From Desulfobacula toluolica Tol2 (GTDB taxonomy: Bacteria; Desulfobacterota; Desulfobacteria; Desulfobacterales; Desulfobacteraceae), in contig NC_018645.1 of NCBI RefSeq assembly GCF_000307105.1, forward strand, positions 4,598,001-4,662,000: a DNA stretch of 64,000 nt, written 5' to 3'. The translations under genes were made by a program, and so were the position numbers. Shown here in pieces: positions 52,672-62,400 of this stretch; position 1 is the first letter of the stretch, and the number at the start of each line of letters is the position of its first letter. The notes under the pieces were generated by a model that did no database searches, was not told the DNA's origin, and saw nothing but the letters and a program-made list of their open reading frames with translations.

Positions 52672-54399
52672 ATGGGGAAATTATTAAGGGTTAACACCCA
52701 AAACAAAACCTTTGGGTTTGAACAAGTTCCCAAAGCTTATGCAGGTCTTGGGGGCCGGGCGCTCACATCCAAAATGATTCTGGATGAAGTGCCTGCAACC
52801 TGTCACCCGCTTGGAAAAGCAAACAAATTAATCTTTGCACCCGGCATTATGTCCGGATCTCCTGCCGCAGATTCAGGACGGCTTTCAGCAGGAGCCAAAT
52901 CGCCTCTTACAGGCGGCATCAAAGAGAGCAACGCAGGCGGACTTGTTTCACAGAAACTGGCCAAACTGGGGATCACCGCCCTTGTTCTGGAAGGCAAACC
53001 CCAAACAGAGGGTTACAGCATCATTGTCATCAATAAGGATGAAGTTGAAATCCTTGATGCAGGCCATCTTGCGGGCAAGGGCAATTATGAGGTCATGGAA
53101 AATCTATGGCAAAAATATGGCAAATCAGTTGGAGTCTTAAGCATTGGCCAGGCAGGCGAACAATGTTTGAAGGGCGCAAGCATCCAGCAGGCCGACATGA
53201 ACGGGAGACCGGGACGTGCCCACGGCAGAGGCGGTTTGGGAGCGGTTATGGGGGCAAAAAGAATCAAAGCCATTGTCGTGGATGATAAGGGTGCAGGACG
53301 TCTTGAAATAAAAGATCCGGATGCCTTTAAAGCAGCCAATAAAAAATGGGTGGACATGCTCAGAAAACATCCGGTTACAGGACAAGGCCTTCCCGCACTT
53401 GGTACGGCAGTATTGGTAAATGTCATCAATGAAGCAGGCACCCTGCCAACAAAAAATTTCAGGTCAGGCCGGTTTGAGCATGCCCAGGACATCAGTGGGG
53501 AAAAAATGGCACAAAACATTGAGCAAAGAGGGGGTATTACAACAGAGCCCTGCCATCCGGGTTGTGTGATCAGATGCTCCAATGTTTACCATGACAAGAA
53601 AGGCAAATATCTCACCTCCGGGTTTGAATATGAAACCATCTGGGCATTTGGTGCCCACACCACCATCAGGGAGCTGGATGATATTGCCATGCTGGACAGG
53701 ATGTGTGATGACTTCGGTCTTGATACCATTGAAACGGGAGTTGCCATCGGCATTGCCATGGAAGGCGGCATGATTCCATGGGGAGACGGCAAGGCTGCCA
53801 TAGATCTTCTGTCCAAAGTCGGAACGGCTGCACCAGAGGGTAAAATCATTGGAAACGGCGCTTTGTTCACAGGAGACGCCCTGGGCGTGGACAGAGTTCC
53901 CGTGGTAAAAAAACAGGCATTCCCGGCCTATGACCCGAGAGCATGCAAAGGGGTTGGGGTCACCTATGCCACAACGCCAATGGGTGCGGATCATACGGCA
54001 GGCTATGGGGTTACAGCCAATATCCTGGGCGTGGGAGGCACTATTGATCCTCTTAAAAAAGAGGGTAATGTTGAATTGTCACAGGGGCTTCAAATCGCAA
54101 CAGCTGCCATTGATGCAGCCGGGCTTTGCCTATTTGTTGCTTTTGCCGTTCTTGACAACGAAGACGGGCTTCCAACCATCGTGGAGATGATCAATGCACA
54201 GCATGGCCTTTCTCTAACACCGGATGATGTTCTGGAACTTGGAAAATCAATATTAAACAATGAAAAGGAATTCAACAAAAAAGCAGGGTTCACACAAGTT
54301 GATGATCAGCTTCCTGAAATGTTTAACGAAACATTTCCCCCTCATAACACCAAATGGGATTTTTCTTCCGAAGAATTATCAAAAACACTCAGCTTTTAA
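52672..54399 (+). CDS. Aldehyde:ferredoxin oxidoreductase family protein
   Basis: 575 residues, tungstopterin AOR family that couples aldehyde oxidation to ferredoxin (or carboxylate reduction in reverse). N-terminal LLRVNTQNKTFGFEQVPKAYAGLGGRALTSKMI, pterin-binding SGSPAADSGRLSAGAKSPLTGGIKESNAGG, GRPGRAHGRGGLGAVMGAKRIKAI, and cluster cysteines EPCHPGCVIRC with a fourth in DAAGLCLFVAF. The cluster spacing is C-x3-C-x3-C and not the C-x2-C-x3-C of the Pyrococcus enzyme, which marks a subfamily whose substrate is less certain. No separate small subunit or MoaD nearby. ATG at 52672. Confidence 0.88.
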   Translation: MGKLLRVNTQNKTFGFEQVPKAYAGLGGRALTSKMILDEVPATCHPLGKANKLIFAPGIMSGSPAADSGRLSAGAKSPLTGGIKESNAGGLVSQKLAKLGITALVLEGKPQTEGYSIIVINKDEVEILDAGHLAGKGNYEVMENLWQKYGKSVGVLSIGQAGEQCLKGASIQQADMNGRPGRAHGRGGLGAVMGAKRIKAIVVDDKGAGRLEIKDPDAFKAANKKWVDMLRKHPVTGQGLPALGTAVLVNVINEAGTLPTKNFRSGRFEHAQDISGEKMAQNIEQRGGITTEPCHPGCVIRCSNVYHDKKGKYLTSGFEYETIWAFGAHTTIRELDDIAMLDRMCDDFGLDTIETGVAIGIAMEGGMIPWGDGKAAIDLLSKVGTAAPEGKIIGNGALFTGDALGVDRVPVVKKQAFPAYDPRACKGVGVTYATTPMGADHTAGYGVTANILGVGGTIDPLKKEGNVELSQGLQIATAAIDAAGLCLFVAFAVLDNEDGLPTIVEMINAQHGLSLTPDDVLELGKSILNNEKEFNKKAGFTQVDDQLPEMFNETFPPHNTKWDFSSEELSKTLSF

Positions 54400-54421
54400 A
54401 ACCTGAAGCCGGATAATACTT

Positions 54422-54456
54422 AAAACCAGGGGCGGACTTTCTGCTCCTGGTTTTTT
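54422..54456 (+). terminator. Terminator after AOR
   Basis: AAAACCAGGGGC, loop GGACTTTCT, GCTCCTGGTTTT (12 pairs with one G-U) with continued T-run: a classic intrinsic terminator. Confidence 0.85.
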
Positions 54457-54463
54457 AGTTGTC

Positions 54464-54491
54464 ATTCAATCACGGCAATTCAATCACGGCA
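54464..54491. repeat. 14-bp tandem duplication
   Basis: ATTCAATCACGGCA occurs twice head to tail without mismatch just after the AOR terminator. Recent slippage is the simplest explanation. Confidence 0.7.
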
Positions 54492-54676
54492 ACACAGTTT
54501 TTTCAAGATCATGATGTCTGGAATACGCCTGTTTAAATTTATTTAATGGATTTATAAAGCTTGTTTTGCTATAAAAAGGACAAAAAAAAGTAATTATATG
54601 TGTCTGAAATTTATCGTAATTTAATGGCCATGTAATATATCATAATATAACCCATATGTTCTGGAATAATAATAAA

Positions 54677-55972
54677 ATGAAAATATATCAATATCCTTCC
54701 AAGAGTGCGGAAAAAAGAGTGAAAGATACCATAGATCGTGGTTTGGGGTTTTCAAAACAAGATTATGAGACAGTCGAAACCTATCTTGAAGATGTCAAAA
54801 CAAGAGGGGATGAGGCCCTTGTTGAATATACCAATAAATTTGATTCAAGCAAGGTAACTGTTGAAAATTTAAAAGTAACCCCAAAAGAATTTGATCTTGC
54901 ATTAAAAAAAGTTGATGCATCCTTTTTAAAGAGCCTTGACCGGTCCGTCAATCAACTGGAGTATTTTCATTCCAAGCAAAAAGAAAATTCCTGGATCGAC
55001 ACACCCAGAAGCGGTGTCATGGTAGGCCAGCTTGTAAAGCCCGTTAGCGCGGCAGGCGTTTATGCCCCCGGAGCAAAGGGTGGGAAAACTCCTCTGGTGT
55101 CATCCGTATTGATGGGAGGAATTCCAGCCAAAGTCGCGGGTGTCCCTTCTATAAATCTTGTGACCCCTCCCATGGAAGACGGAAACATCAACCCTCATAT
55201 TCTTGCCGCAGCCCACAAAATTGGAATTGACTCGGTGTTTAAGGCTGGAAGTGCATGGGCCATTGCCGCCCTGGCCTATGGCACTCAAACAGTTCCAAAA
55301 GTTGATGTAATTGTAGGCCCTGGAAATATTTATGTGACCCTGGCCAAAAAAATTGTTTCAGGAACCGTGGGCATTGACATGATTGCAGGCCCAAGTGAGA
55401 TCCTGATAATTGCAGATCAGGATGCCGACCCCCAATTTCTGGCAGCAGACCTTCTTTCCCAGGCCGAACATGATGTCATGGCATCTTCCATATTGGTTAC
55501 CGATTCCGAAGATCTTGCAAAAGCAACCGTTGCCGCCCTGGAAGAACAGATTGAAAAATTATCCAGAAAAGAGATTGCAAAGCAGTCCATTGAAAATTTC
55601 GGTGCCGTCATGCTGGTGCCGGACATTGAAACCGGTATTGACCTTTCCAACCGCCTGGCACCTGAACACCTTGAACTTATCGTCAAGGAGCCATTTGATT
55701 ATATCAACCGGATACAAAATGCCGGGGCCCTGTTTTTAGGCTCATATACGCCCGAACCCATGGGAGATTATATTGCCGGTCCCAATCATGTCCTGCCCAC
55801 TGCCGGAACAGCCCGATTTTCTTCAGCCTTAAGTGTTGAACATTTTACAAAAAAAACCAGCTTGATTCATTATTCTAAGGCTGCCTTTAAAAAAGAAGCC
55901 GACGATGTGATACGGCTGGCTCAAACAGAAGGTTTGGGGGCACATGCCAATTGTGTTAAAATCAGAAAATAA
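54677..55972 (+). CDS. hisD: Histidinol dehydrogenase
   Basis: About 431 residues; oxidises L-histidinol to histidine with two NAD+ in the last steps of histidine synthesis. Motifs: PVSAAGVYAPGAKGGKTPLVSSVLMG, GVDSVFKAGSAWAIAALAYGT-like block, PKVDVIVGPGNIYVTLAKK, MIAGPSEILIIAD, AEHDVMASSILVT, and the catalytic Glu-His in NRLAPEHLEL, with GPNHVLPTAGTARF. ATG 54677 (MKIYQYPS) matches the usual family start; ATG 54656 adds seven residues without a better ribosome site. Isolated from other his genes here and next to hisS. Confidence 0.94.
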   Translation: MKIYQYPSKSAEKRVKDTIDRGLGFSKQDYETVETYLEDVKTRGDEALVEYTNKFDSSKVTVENLKVTPKEFDLALKKVDASFLKSLDRSVNQLEYFHSKQKENSWIDTPRSGVMVGQLVKPVSAAGVYAPGAKGGKTPLVSSVLMGGIPAKVAGVPSINLVTPPMEDGNINPHILAAAHKIGIDSVFKAGSAWAIAALAYGTQTVPKVDVIVGPGNIYVTLAKKIVSGTVGIDMIAGPSEILIIADQDADPQFLAADLLSQAEHDVMASSILVTDSEDLAKATVAALEEQIEKLSRKEIAKQSIENFGAVMLVPDIETGIDLSNRLAPEHLELIVKEPFDYINRIQNAGALFLGSYTPEPMGDYIAGPNHVLPTAGTARFSSALSVEHFTKKTSLIHYSKAAFKKEADDVIRLAQTEGLGAHANCVKIRK

Positions 55973-56064
55973 CTGCCATGGGCAAACCGGGCCTTTCAAT
56001 TTAGTTTGCCCACAACAAAGATTTAAAGTCTCTGTATGAATTTTTCAAGACTTTCATATCAAAA
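55969..56064 (+). repeat. Double-hairpin intergenic element (copy E)
   Basis: GGGCAAAC / GTTTGCCC perfect 8-bp first stem, CACAACAAAG linker, AAAGTCT / AGACTTT second stem, ATATCAAAA end. It overlaps the hisD stop codon and stands in tandem with copy F. Confidence 0.75.
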
Positions 56065-56131
56065 ACATTATTTTATATATTGACTAACACTCTGATTTTA
56101 ATCTATAAAGGACGTTTGTTTAAATTTTGAT

Positions 56132-56228
56132 AATAACTGCCGCGGGCAGACCTGGTATTTAACCTTATGTTTGCCCGCAGCAAAACATGAAAGTCTTTGT
56201 TGGAATTGTTCAAGACTTTCATATAAAA
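56132..56228 (+). repeat. Double-hairpin intergenic element (copy F)
   Basis: CGGGCAGAC / GTTTGCCCG first stem (9 pairs with one G-U), linker CAGCAAAAC, and a perfect 11-bp second stem ATGAAAGTCTT / AAGACTTTCAT. It ends 23 bases before the hisS ATG. The best-formed copy in the window. Confidence 0.8.
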
Positions 56229-56251
56229 ATTTTAGTGGTAAAGAAAAAACA

Positions 56252-57508
56252 ATGCAGACCATACGAGGATTCAGAGATATACTGCCGGAGCATATTTCCC
56301 TTTGGCAGAAAGTGGAAAAAGAAGCAAAAGATTTATTTGAAGCGTTCGGTTTTAAGGAAATCCGGATTCCCATCATTGAAAAAACACATCTGTTTGCCAG
56401 AAGCATCGGAGAGGTCACTGATATTGTTGAAAAAGAGATGTACACCTTTGCCGATCGAAAAGGGGACAAGCTGACCTTAAGGCCGGAAGCCACTGCATCC
56501 ATTGTCAGATCCTATATCCAGCACAAGATGTATGCCGCAGATCCAGTCAGAAAATTTTTCATGATCGGCCCCATGTTCAGACGGGAAAGACCTCAAAAAG
56601 GCAGATACCGCCAATTTTATCAAATTGATGCGGAAGTGTTCGGCATTGAATCCGCCTATATTGACAGCCAGATGATTTTTCTGTTAAACGAATTGTTTAA
56701 ACGCCTTGGTTTAACAGGCCTTTCAGCCCATATCAACTCCCTTGGCTGCCCTGACTGCAGGCCGGATTTTCAAAAAGCACTCTTAGATTTTCTTGAATCA
56801 AAAAAAGACCGGCTGTGTGAAAACTGCTTAAGACGGATGGATAAAAATCCCTTGAGAATCATTGACTGCAAAGCCACTGATTGCCAAGAGGCTCTTCAGG
56901 ATGCCCCGGCAACTCTGGATTATCTCTGCAATGAGTGCGAAGACCATTTTGCCACGGTTAAAACAACCCTTGAACATCAGGGGGTTGATTTTATTGTGGA
57001 CAAATCCCTGGTACGGGGTCTGGATTATTATACCCGGACTGCCTGGGAAATTCAGACTACAGCCCTTGGTGCCCAGAGTGCCGTTGCCGGCGGCGGCAGG
57101 TATGACGGCCTTGTCAAAGAGCTGGGAGGCCCCCAGACACCAGGAATCGGATTTGCCATTGGATTTGACCGTCTGGTGGAGGTCATGGAACAAATTGACA
57201 AGACACCTCAAATTCCTGGCCTTGATCTGTTTATCGTGTCTTTAGGGGATGCGGCCATGGAAAAAGGATATCATTGGTCTTGTGAGTTGAACCAGGCCGG
57301 TATTCGCACAGAAATTGATTTCAGGGCAAAAAGCATGAAAGCCCTTATGAAAAGGGCAAATAAGTTCAATGCTCAATATGTATTGATTGCAGGAGAAAAC
57401 GAACTGACACAAAATGCCATCATTTTAAGAAACATGAACACCAAAGAACAGGTTTTACTTGCCGTTGAAACCCTGGTTCCGGAACTGATCAAGATATTAA
57501 AAAAATAA
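56252..57508 (+). CDS. hisS: Histidyl-tRNA synthetase
   Basis: 418 residues, class II synthetase. Motif 1 region RGFRDILPEHISLWQKVE, motif 2 MFRRERPQKGRYRQFYQIDAE, the histidine A box LVRGLDYYTRTAWEI, motif 3 GIGFAIGFDRLVEVME, and the C-terminal anticodon domain (GIRTEIDFRAKSMKALMKRANK). The cysteines in GCPDCRPDF and LCENCLRRM are common in bacterial HisRS. I use ATG 56252 (MQTIRGFRD); an upstream in-frame ATG at 56171 would run through repeat copy F. Near-overlap with aspS (18 bases) suggests an operon. Confidence 0.95.
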   Translation: MQTIRGFRDILPEHISLWQKVEKEAKDLFEAFGFKEIRIPIIEKTHLFARSIGEVTDIVEKEMYTFADRKGDKLTLRPEATASIVRSYIQHKMYAADPVRKFFMIGPMFRRERPQKGRYRQFYQIDAEVFGIESAYIDSQMIFLLNELFKRLGLTGLSAHINSLGCPDCRPDFQKALLDFLESKKDRLCENCLRRMDKNPLRIIDCKATDCQEALQDAPATLDYLCNECEDHFATVKTTLEHQGVDFIVDKSLVRGLDYYTRTAWEIQTTALGAQSAVAGGGRYDGLVKELGGPQTPGIGFAIGFDRLVEVMEQIDKTPQIPGLDLFIVSLGDAAMEKGYHWSCELNQAGIRTEIDFRAKSMKALMKRANKFNAQYVLIAGENELTQNAIILRNMNTKEQVLLAVETLVPELIKILKK

Positions 57509-57526
57509 AATAGAGGAATTATTGAA

Positions 57527-59314
57527 GTGACTGATTTGCTAGGAGATCTGACAAGGACACATCATTGTTGCCAGTTAAGGGACACTGATATCGATAAAGA
57601 AGTGGTCTTAATGGGCTGGGTACAGCACCGCCGTGACCACGGAGGGGTAATATTCATTGATTTAAGGGATAAAGAAGGTATCACACAGATCGTTTTTAAC
57701 CCGGAACATTCAAAAACAGTCCATGAAAAAGCCCAGGAAATCAGAAACGAGTATGTTCTTGGCGTAAAAGGAAAAGTCATTGCGCGACCCGGTGATATGC
57801 TTAATCCGAATATGAAAACCGGGGCTGTTGAAGTGATGACAGATGAACTTTATATTTTTTCAAAAGCCAAAACACCGGCATTCCAGATAGAAGACCGGGT
57901 GGAAACATCGGAAGTTCTTCGTTTGCAGTACAGATATCTGGATTTAAGACGGCCCCAGCTGAAAAACAATATCCTGGCAAGGCACAAGGCCACAATGGCA
58001 ATACGCAACTATCTGGACAATAAAGGCTTTGTGGATATTGAAACACCCTTTTTGACCAAAAGCACACCCGAAGGTGCCAGGGATTACCTGGTTCCGTCCA
58101 GGGTCAACCAAGGGGAATTTTATGCCCTGCCCCAGTCTCCCCAGCTGTTCAAGCAATTATTGATGATTTCAGGGTTTGACAAGTATTACCAGATTGTCAA
58201 ATGTTTCAGGGATGAAGACTTAAGAGCGGACCGGCAGCCCGAGTTTACCCAGATCGATATGGAACTTTCGTTTGTTGATGAACAGCAGATCATGGACGTT
58301 GCAGAGGGCATGATCGTTGCTATTTTCAAAAAAGTATTGGATATTGACCTTGTTACGCCGTTTCCCAGGATCACCTATGATGAAGCCATGTCAAGATTTG
58401 GTCTGGACAGACCTGATCTCAGGTTTGGTCTGGAATTGTGTGAGGTCTCCGATATTGTAAAAGATGCAGGATTCAAGGTGTTTGCCAATGTGGTAAAAAA
58501 CGGCGGTCTTGTTAAAGCTGTCAATGCAAAAGGGTGTGCCACTTTTACCCGCAAACAGATTGATGAACTGACTGATTTTACAGCCGTTTACAAAGCAAAG
58601 GGACTGGCCTGGATAAAAATCAAAGAAGATAGCTGGCAATCACCCATTGCCAAATTCTTTACAGACGAAGAAAAAGAGGCCTTAAGAAAACGGCTTGACC
58701 TTGAACCAGGGGATATTGTTTTTTTCGTGGCTGATCAGCCGAAAATTACAAACGAAGCCCTTGGCCAGTTGAGAAACGAACTGGCAAGGCGGCTTGAACT
58801 GATTTCCGACGATACCTATGAATTTACCTGGGTGACCCGTTTTCCCCTGCTGGATTATGATGAAACTGAAAAACGCTACCAAGCCCTGCACCATCCTTTT
58901 ACAGCTCCCCTTGAAGAAGATATTGAAAAGCTTGATTCCGACCCTCTTGCCATTAAATCAAGGGCTTATGACCTGGTGTTGAACGGGATTGAAATAGGTG
59001 GCGGAAGTATTCGTATTCACGACACTGAACTCCAGGCAAAGGTCTTAAACTGTCTTGGCATTGATGAAACCGAAGCCAATGAAAAATTCGGGTTTCTTTT
59101 AAAGGCATTGTCGTCCGGAGCCCCCCCGCATGGAGGAATTGCTTTCGGGCTGGACCGGCTGATGATGCTGTTGTGCCGTGAAGACTCCATCAGAAATGTC
59201 ATTGCATTCCCAAAGACCCAGAAAGCCACCTGCCTTTTGACGGATGCACCGTCCAAGGCATCGACTGCACAGCTTCGGGAGCTTGCCATCAAAGTTACTA
59301 AAATAGAAGAATAA
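57527..59314 (+). CDS. aspS: Aspartyl-tRNA synthetase
   Basis: 595 residues, bacterial class IIb enzyme with N-terminal OB-fold anticodon domain (VLMGWVQHRRDHGGVIFIDLRDKEGITQIVF), catalytic motifs RYLDLRRPQLK, FLTKSTPEGARDYLVPSR, QSPQLFKQLLMISGFDKYYQI, FRDEDLRADRQPEFTQIDME, the GAD insertion (about 290-400), and motif 3 GIAFGLDRLMMLL. GTG start at 57527 with AGAGGA. Whether it is discriminating or also charges tRNA-Asn cannot be decided here. Confidence 0.95.
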   Translation: MTDLLGDLTRTHHCCQLRDTDIDKEVVLMGWVQHRRDHGGVIFIDLRDKEGITQIVFNPEHSKTVHEKAQEIRNEYVLGVKGKVIARPGDMLNPNMKTGAVEVMTDELYIFSKAKTPAFQIEDRVETSEVLRLQYRYLDLRRPQLKNNILARHKATMAIRNYLDNKGFVDIETPFLTKSTPEGARDYLVPSRVNQGEFYALPQSPQLFKQLLMISGFDKYYQIVKCFRDEDLRADRQPEFTQIDMELSFVDEQQIMDVAEGMIVAIFKKVLDIDLVTPFPRITYDEAMSRFGLDRPDLRFGLELCEVSDIVKDAGFKVFANVVKNGGLVKAVNAKGCATFTRKQIDELTDFTAVYKAKGLAWIKIKEDSWQSPIAKFFTDEEKEALRKRLDLEPGDIVFFVADQPKITNEALGQLRNELARRLELISDDTYEFTWVTRFPLLDYDETEKRYQALHHPFTAPLEEDIEKLDSDPLAIKSRAYDLVLNGIEIGGGSIRIHDTELQAKVLNCLGIDETEANEKFGFLLKALSSGAPPHGGIAFGLDRLMMLLCREDSIRNVIAFPKTQKATCLLTDAPSKASTAQLRELAIKVTKIEE

Positions 59315-59333
59315 AACTGATTTTTCAAATAAG

Positions 59334-59373
59334 AAGGTGTCTTGCCCGTTGCAGGCAAGACACCTTTTTTTTT
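59334..59373. terminator. Terminator between aspS and convergent gene
   Basis: AAGGTGTCTTGCC, loop CGTTGCA, GGCAAGACACCTT (13 perfect pairs) followed by a T-run on the plus strand. Confidence 0.92.
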
Positions 59374-59450
59374 AAAACAAATTGCTTGTTAAAGCCCTTG
59401 ATCGATAATTATCTGTGCATTTTTTTTTAGAGATGCGCTTTTGCCAAAAT

Positions 59451-62400
59451 TTAAGAATCAACAATGGGAATATCATCCATTATATCATCTGGTTCTTCTT
59501 TTTTGTATGGCATTAATACTGCCTGGGAGGTCTTTCCGTCCACAAGAATTTTTATGGGATTTTCAAATTTTATATGCTTCAGATAAGTTGTTGTGGTTTC
59601 GCATGTCTGACAACTGAAAAATTCATAATCAATAAAATCCTCTCCTTTATCTGATACGGTAATATAACTGATACCAAGAGAGGTGATATTCTGGAAAAAA
59701 TGAGACCCCTGGGAAGGATCTGCCTTGATGCTTTCAATGGTGGTTTCCAGCATTACTCCCACATTGGAAATATCATTCCAGACAACCGGAATCCCCAGCC
59801 ACCGGTCTGAAGTTCCCCACCTGCCCGGCCCGATCAGGACGTATTTTTTGTTATTTTCATTAAACAGGGCATTGATTTTATTTATTTCCGTTGCTATTTC
59901 AATGGTTTTACCTGGATCAAAGGTTGCAGGGTCCACATAGACAACATCATAGATATCCTTATATTCTCCGTTCCCAAGTGACATAGTGGAATAACAAAAC
60001 GCATCCTTAATGTCATCTTTTCCTATTTTCACCTTGAGATTTTGTTTGTACCGTCCCATGGGCCTGATTTGCAGCAAGGAAAACTGTGCTTTTTGAGTCC
60101 CGTTTTCCGGTAACGTAACTGCAAATTCGATCTCAACAGACGCCCCCATCCATTTTCTTCCGATTTTGGTCACTTCTTCAAGAATGGAGGCCAGGGGAAA
60201 AGAATTGTATTTTAAAATATTGGCAAAGGTTAATATGGGAAAGCCTTTATTTGAAAAAGAATCTCTGATCCGGTTATCCTGGACATGAAAGGTGGAGGAT
60301 AAACTCCTGACAACCGGATGATCGGTTGCATCATTTATGTCTATTTTTGCAATAGTAGGATCTTCAGGAGATTCAGATATGAATTTTTCATCATCCGGGA
60401 ATTCATCAAGTTTTAATGCATAAAAATATTTTTGAGAGTTTTCAAGGATATCATTTATCATGGAAAACTGGGGCAGAAACTGGGGATATTTCGGGCAGAA
60501 TCTCAAAGTTTGACCGCCTTCCATAACGATTTTTCCAAGGCCCAGCGCAATATAGCTTATGCCCTCTTCCGCCTTTAAATGGGATATGGGATAAAAATTA
60601 TATGACCGGGCCACGCCTGAAATTGACGGGTAAAAGTACTGTTTGTGTGCCTTGCCGGTCAATTGCTGCAGAATCACGGCCATTTCCTCATCCTCAGTTC
60701 GGTGCATGGTGGATCTTGCATAAGATCTGGGTGCTTTAAGATAGGTGGAGGCATAGACCAGTTTGATTGCCATAATAAGCCGTTCCAGCCGTTTTTCAAA
60801 ATCAGGATGTGAATTGGGAAGCATATAGGTGTTATACAATCCGGCAAAAGGTTGATAATGGGCATCTTCAAAAAGAGAGGAAGACCTCACTGCAATGGGG
60901 TATTTTACATTCCTCAAATAGGCTTCCAGGCTTTTTTTCAACCCTACCGGGAAACGGGCCTCAACAAATTGCGCAACAATATACTCGTCTTCCGGGGCAT
61001 TATCAGGTTCAAGGAGCCGGGAAAGTCTGTTTTCTTCAATAAAACTTTTAAATCCTTCCGTTGAAATCACAAAAGTCTGTGGAATACTGATATCCACGTC
61101 AGGAAACTTGTTTTGCAAAGAAGGGTCGCGTTTTATCTGGGAGGCTATAAAGGCAAGTCCCCTGGCCTTGCCGCCAAGGGAGCCGTTTCCGATTTTCATA
61201 AAATCCGTATCAGAATCTAATTTTTCAGAATCAAAATCAATAATCTGACCCTGCCTGGACCCTTTTCTTCTGGCATGGATGCTTTCGGTTAAAAAACTTT
61301 TCAATTCCCGGGCATCTGGAAAATCACTTATCTTATAAGGCCTGAGCCGCATTGCAAAATCAAATTCACTTCTGGCCATGAACCACCTTGAAAAATCATT
61401 GTTCATGGCATGATAAACAATTGAATCATCGGGAATTTCAGACAAAAGCTTTTCAATGGCTCTTAAGTCCCTGGCCCTGGCAATTTCCTTTCCATTGGGC
61501 AGTCGAAAAACAAAATCCCCAAACCCGAGATAGGACACAAAAAAACTTTTAATTCGATTGTTTAAGTTGTTTGAATTCTTATTGATAAATACTGCCGGGA
61601 TATCAAGAACTTTTTTCCTGTTACGCTCCTCCGTACTCAGGATCAATACCGGCAGATCCGGGATCTCTTTTTTGATTTTTGATAGAAGCTTATATCCTGC
61701 TTCTTCATCCTCAACCCCTTTTTTCCGGTATCGCATATCGGAAAAAACCGACAACAGATAAGGTTTGTATTTTTCATACAGAACCATGGCCTCTTCATAA
61801 TTATGAGCCATCAGCACCTTGGGCCTGCCACGCATCTTTAACAATCTATGTTCTTCGTTAATGGATTCATCAATAACTGAAAGAGTCTGCAGTACAATCT
61901 GTTTATAAAGCACCGGCAAAAAAGAAGAATAATGATAAGGTGAATCCTCCACCAGGATAATCACCCTGACATTGCCGTTCTCCGTATCAAATGCCACATT
62001 CATTTCATCTTCAAAATTTTTGATAATGGCCAGCAAAAGGTCTGCATTCCCGCCCCAGATATAAGTGCGGTCAATGGCCGTGGAATTATCCACACAGATG
62101 TACTTGTCAATATCACAGGTATTGTGCAGCAGCATGAAAAAAGGCAGTTCGGAATATCTGGCCTTTACTTGCTCACCAAAGGTGTAGACATCCATTCCAT
62201 CCAGGCTGGGCATGGCAAGAATCAAATCAAATTTCTTGTTCTCAAGTCGCCGGAATGCTTCTGATGCAGATGACACCCATGTAAGCCTCGGCGGTTTTGA
62301 CAGGTTAAGTCCTTTATACTCATTGATAATTCTTGTTGACAGGCGGCCTTCTTCCTCCATGATGAATGCATCATACGGACAGGATACCAGGAGGATATCC

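Larger units (their letters stand above)
54400..54676. other. Intergenic region, AOR to hisD
   Basis: Holds the AOR terminator and then a 14-bp perfect tandem duplication, ATTCAATCACGGCA (54464-54477 and 54478-54491). The remainder is A/T-rich; promoter for hisD not resolved. Confidence 0.4.

Noticed and set aside
56171-56251. Upstream ATG at 56171 as start of hisS
   Set aside because: The extra 27 residues would be encoded by repeat copy F and are absent from known HisRS proteins.
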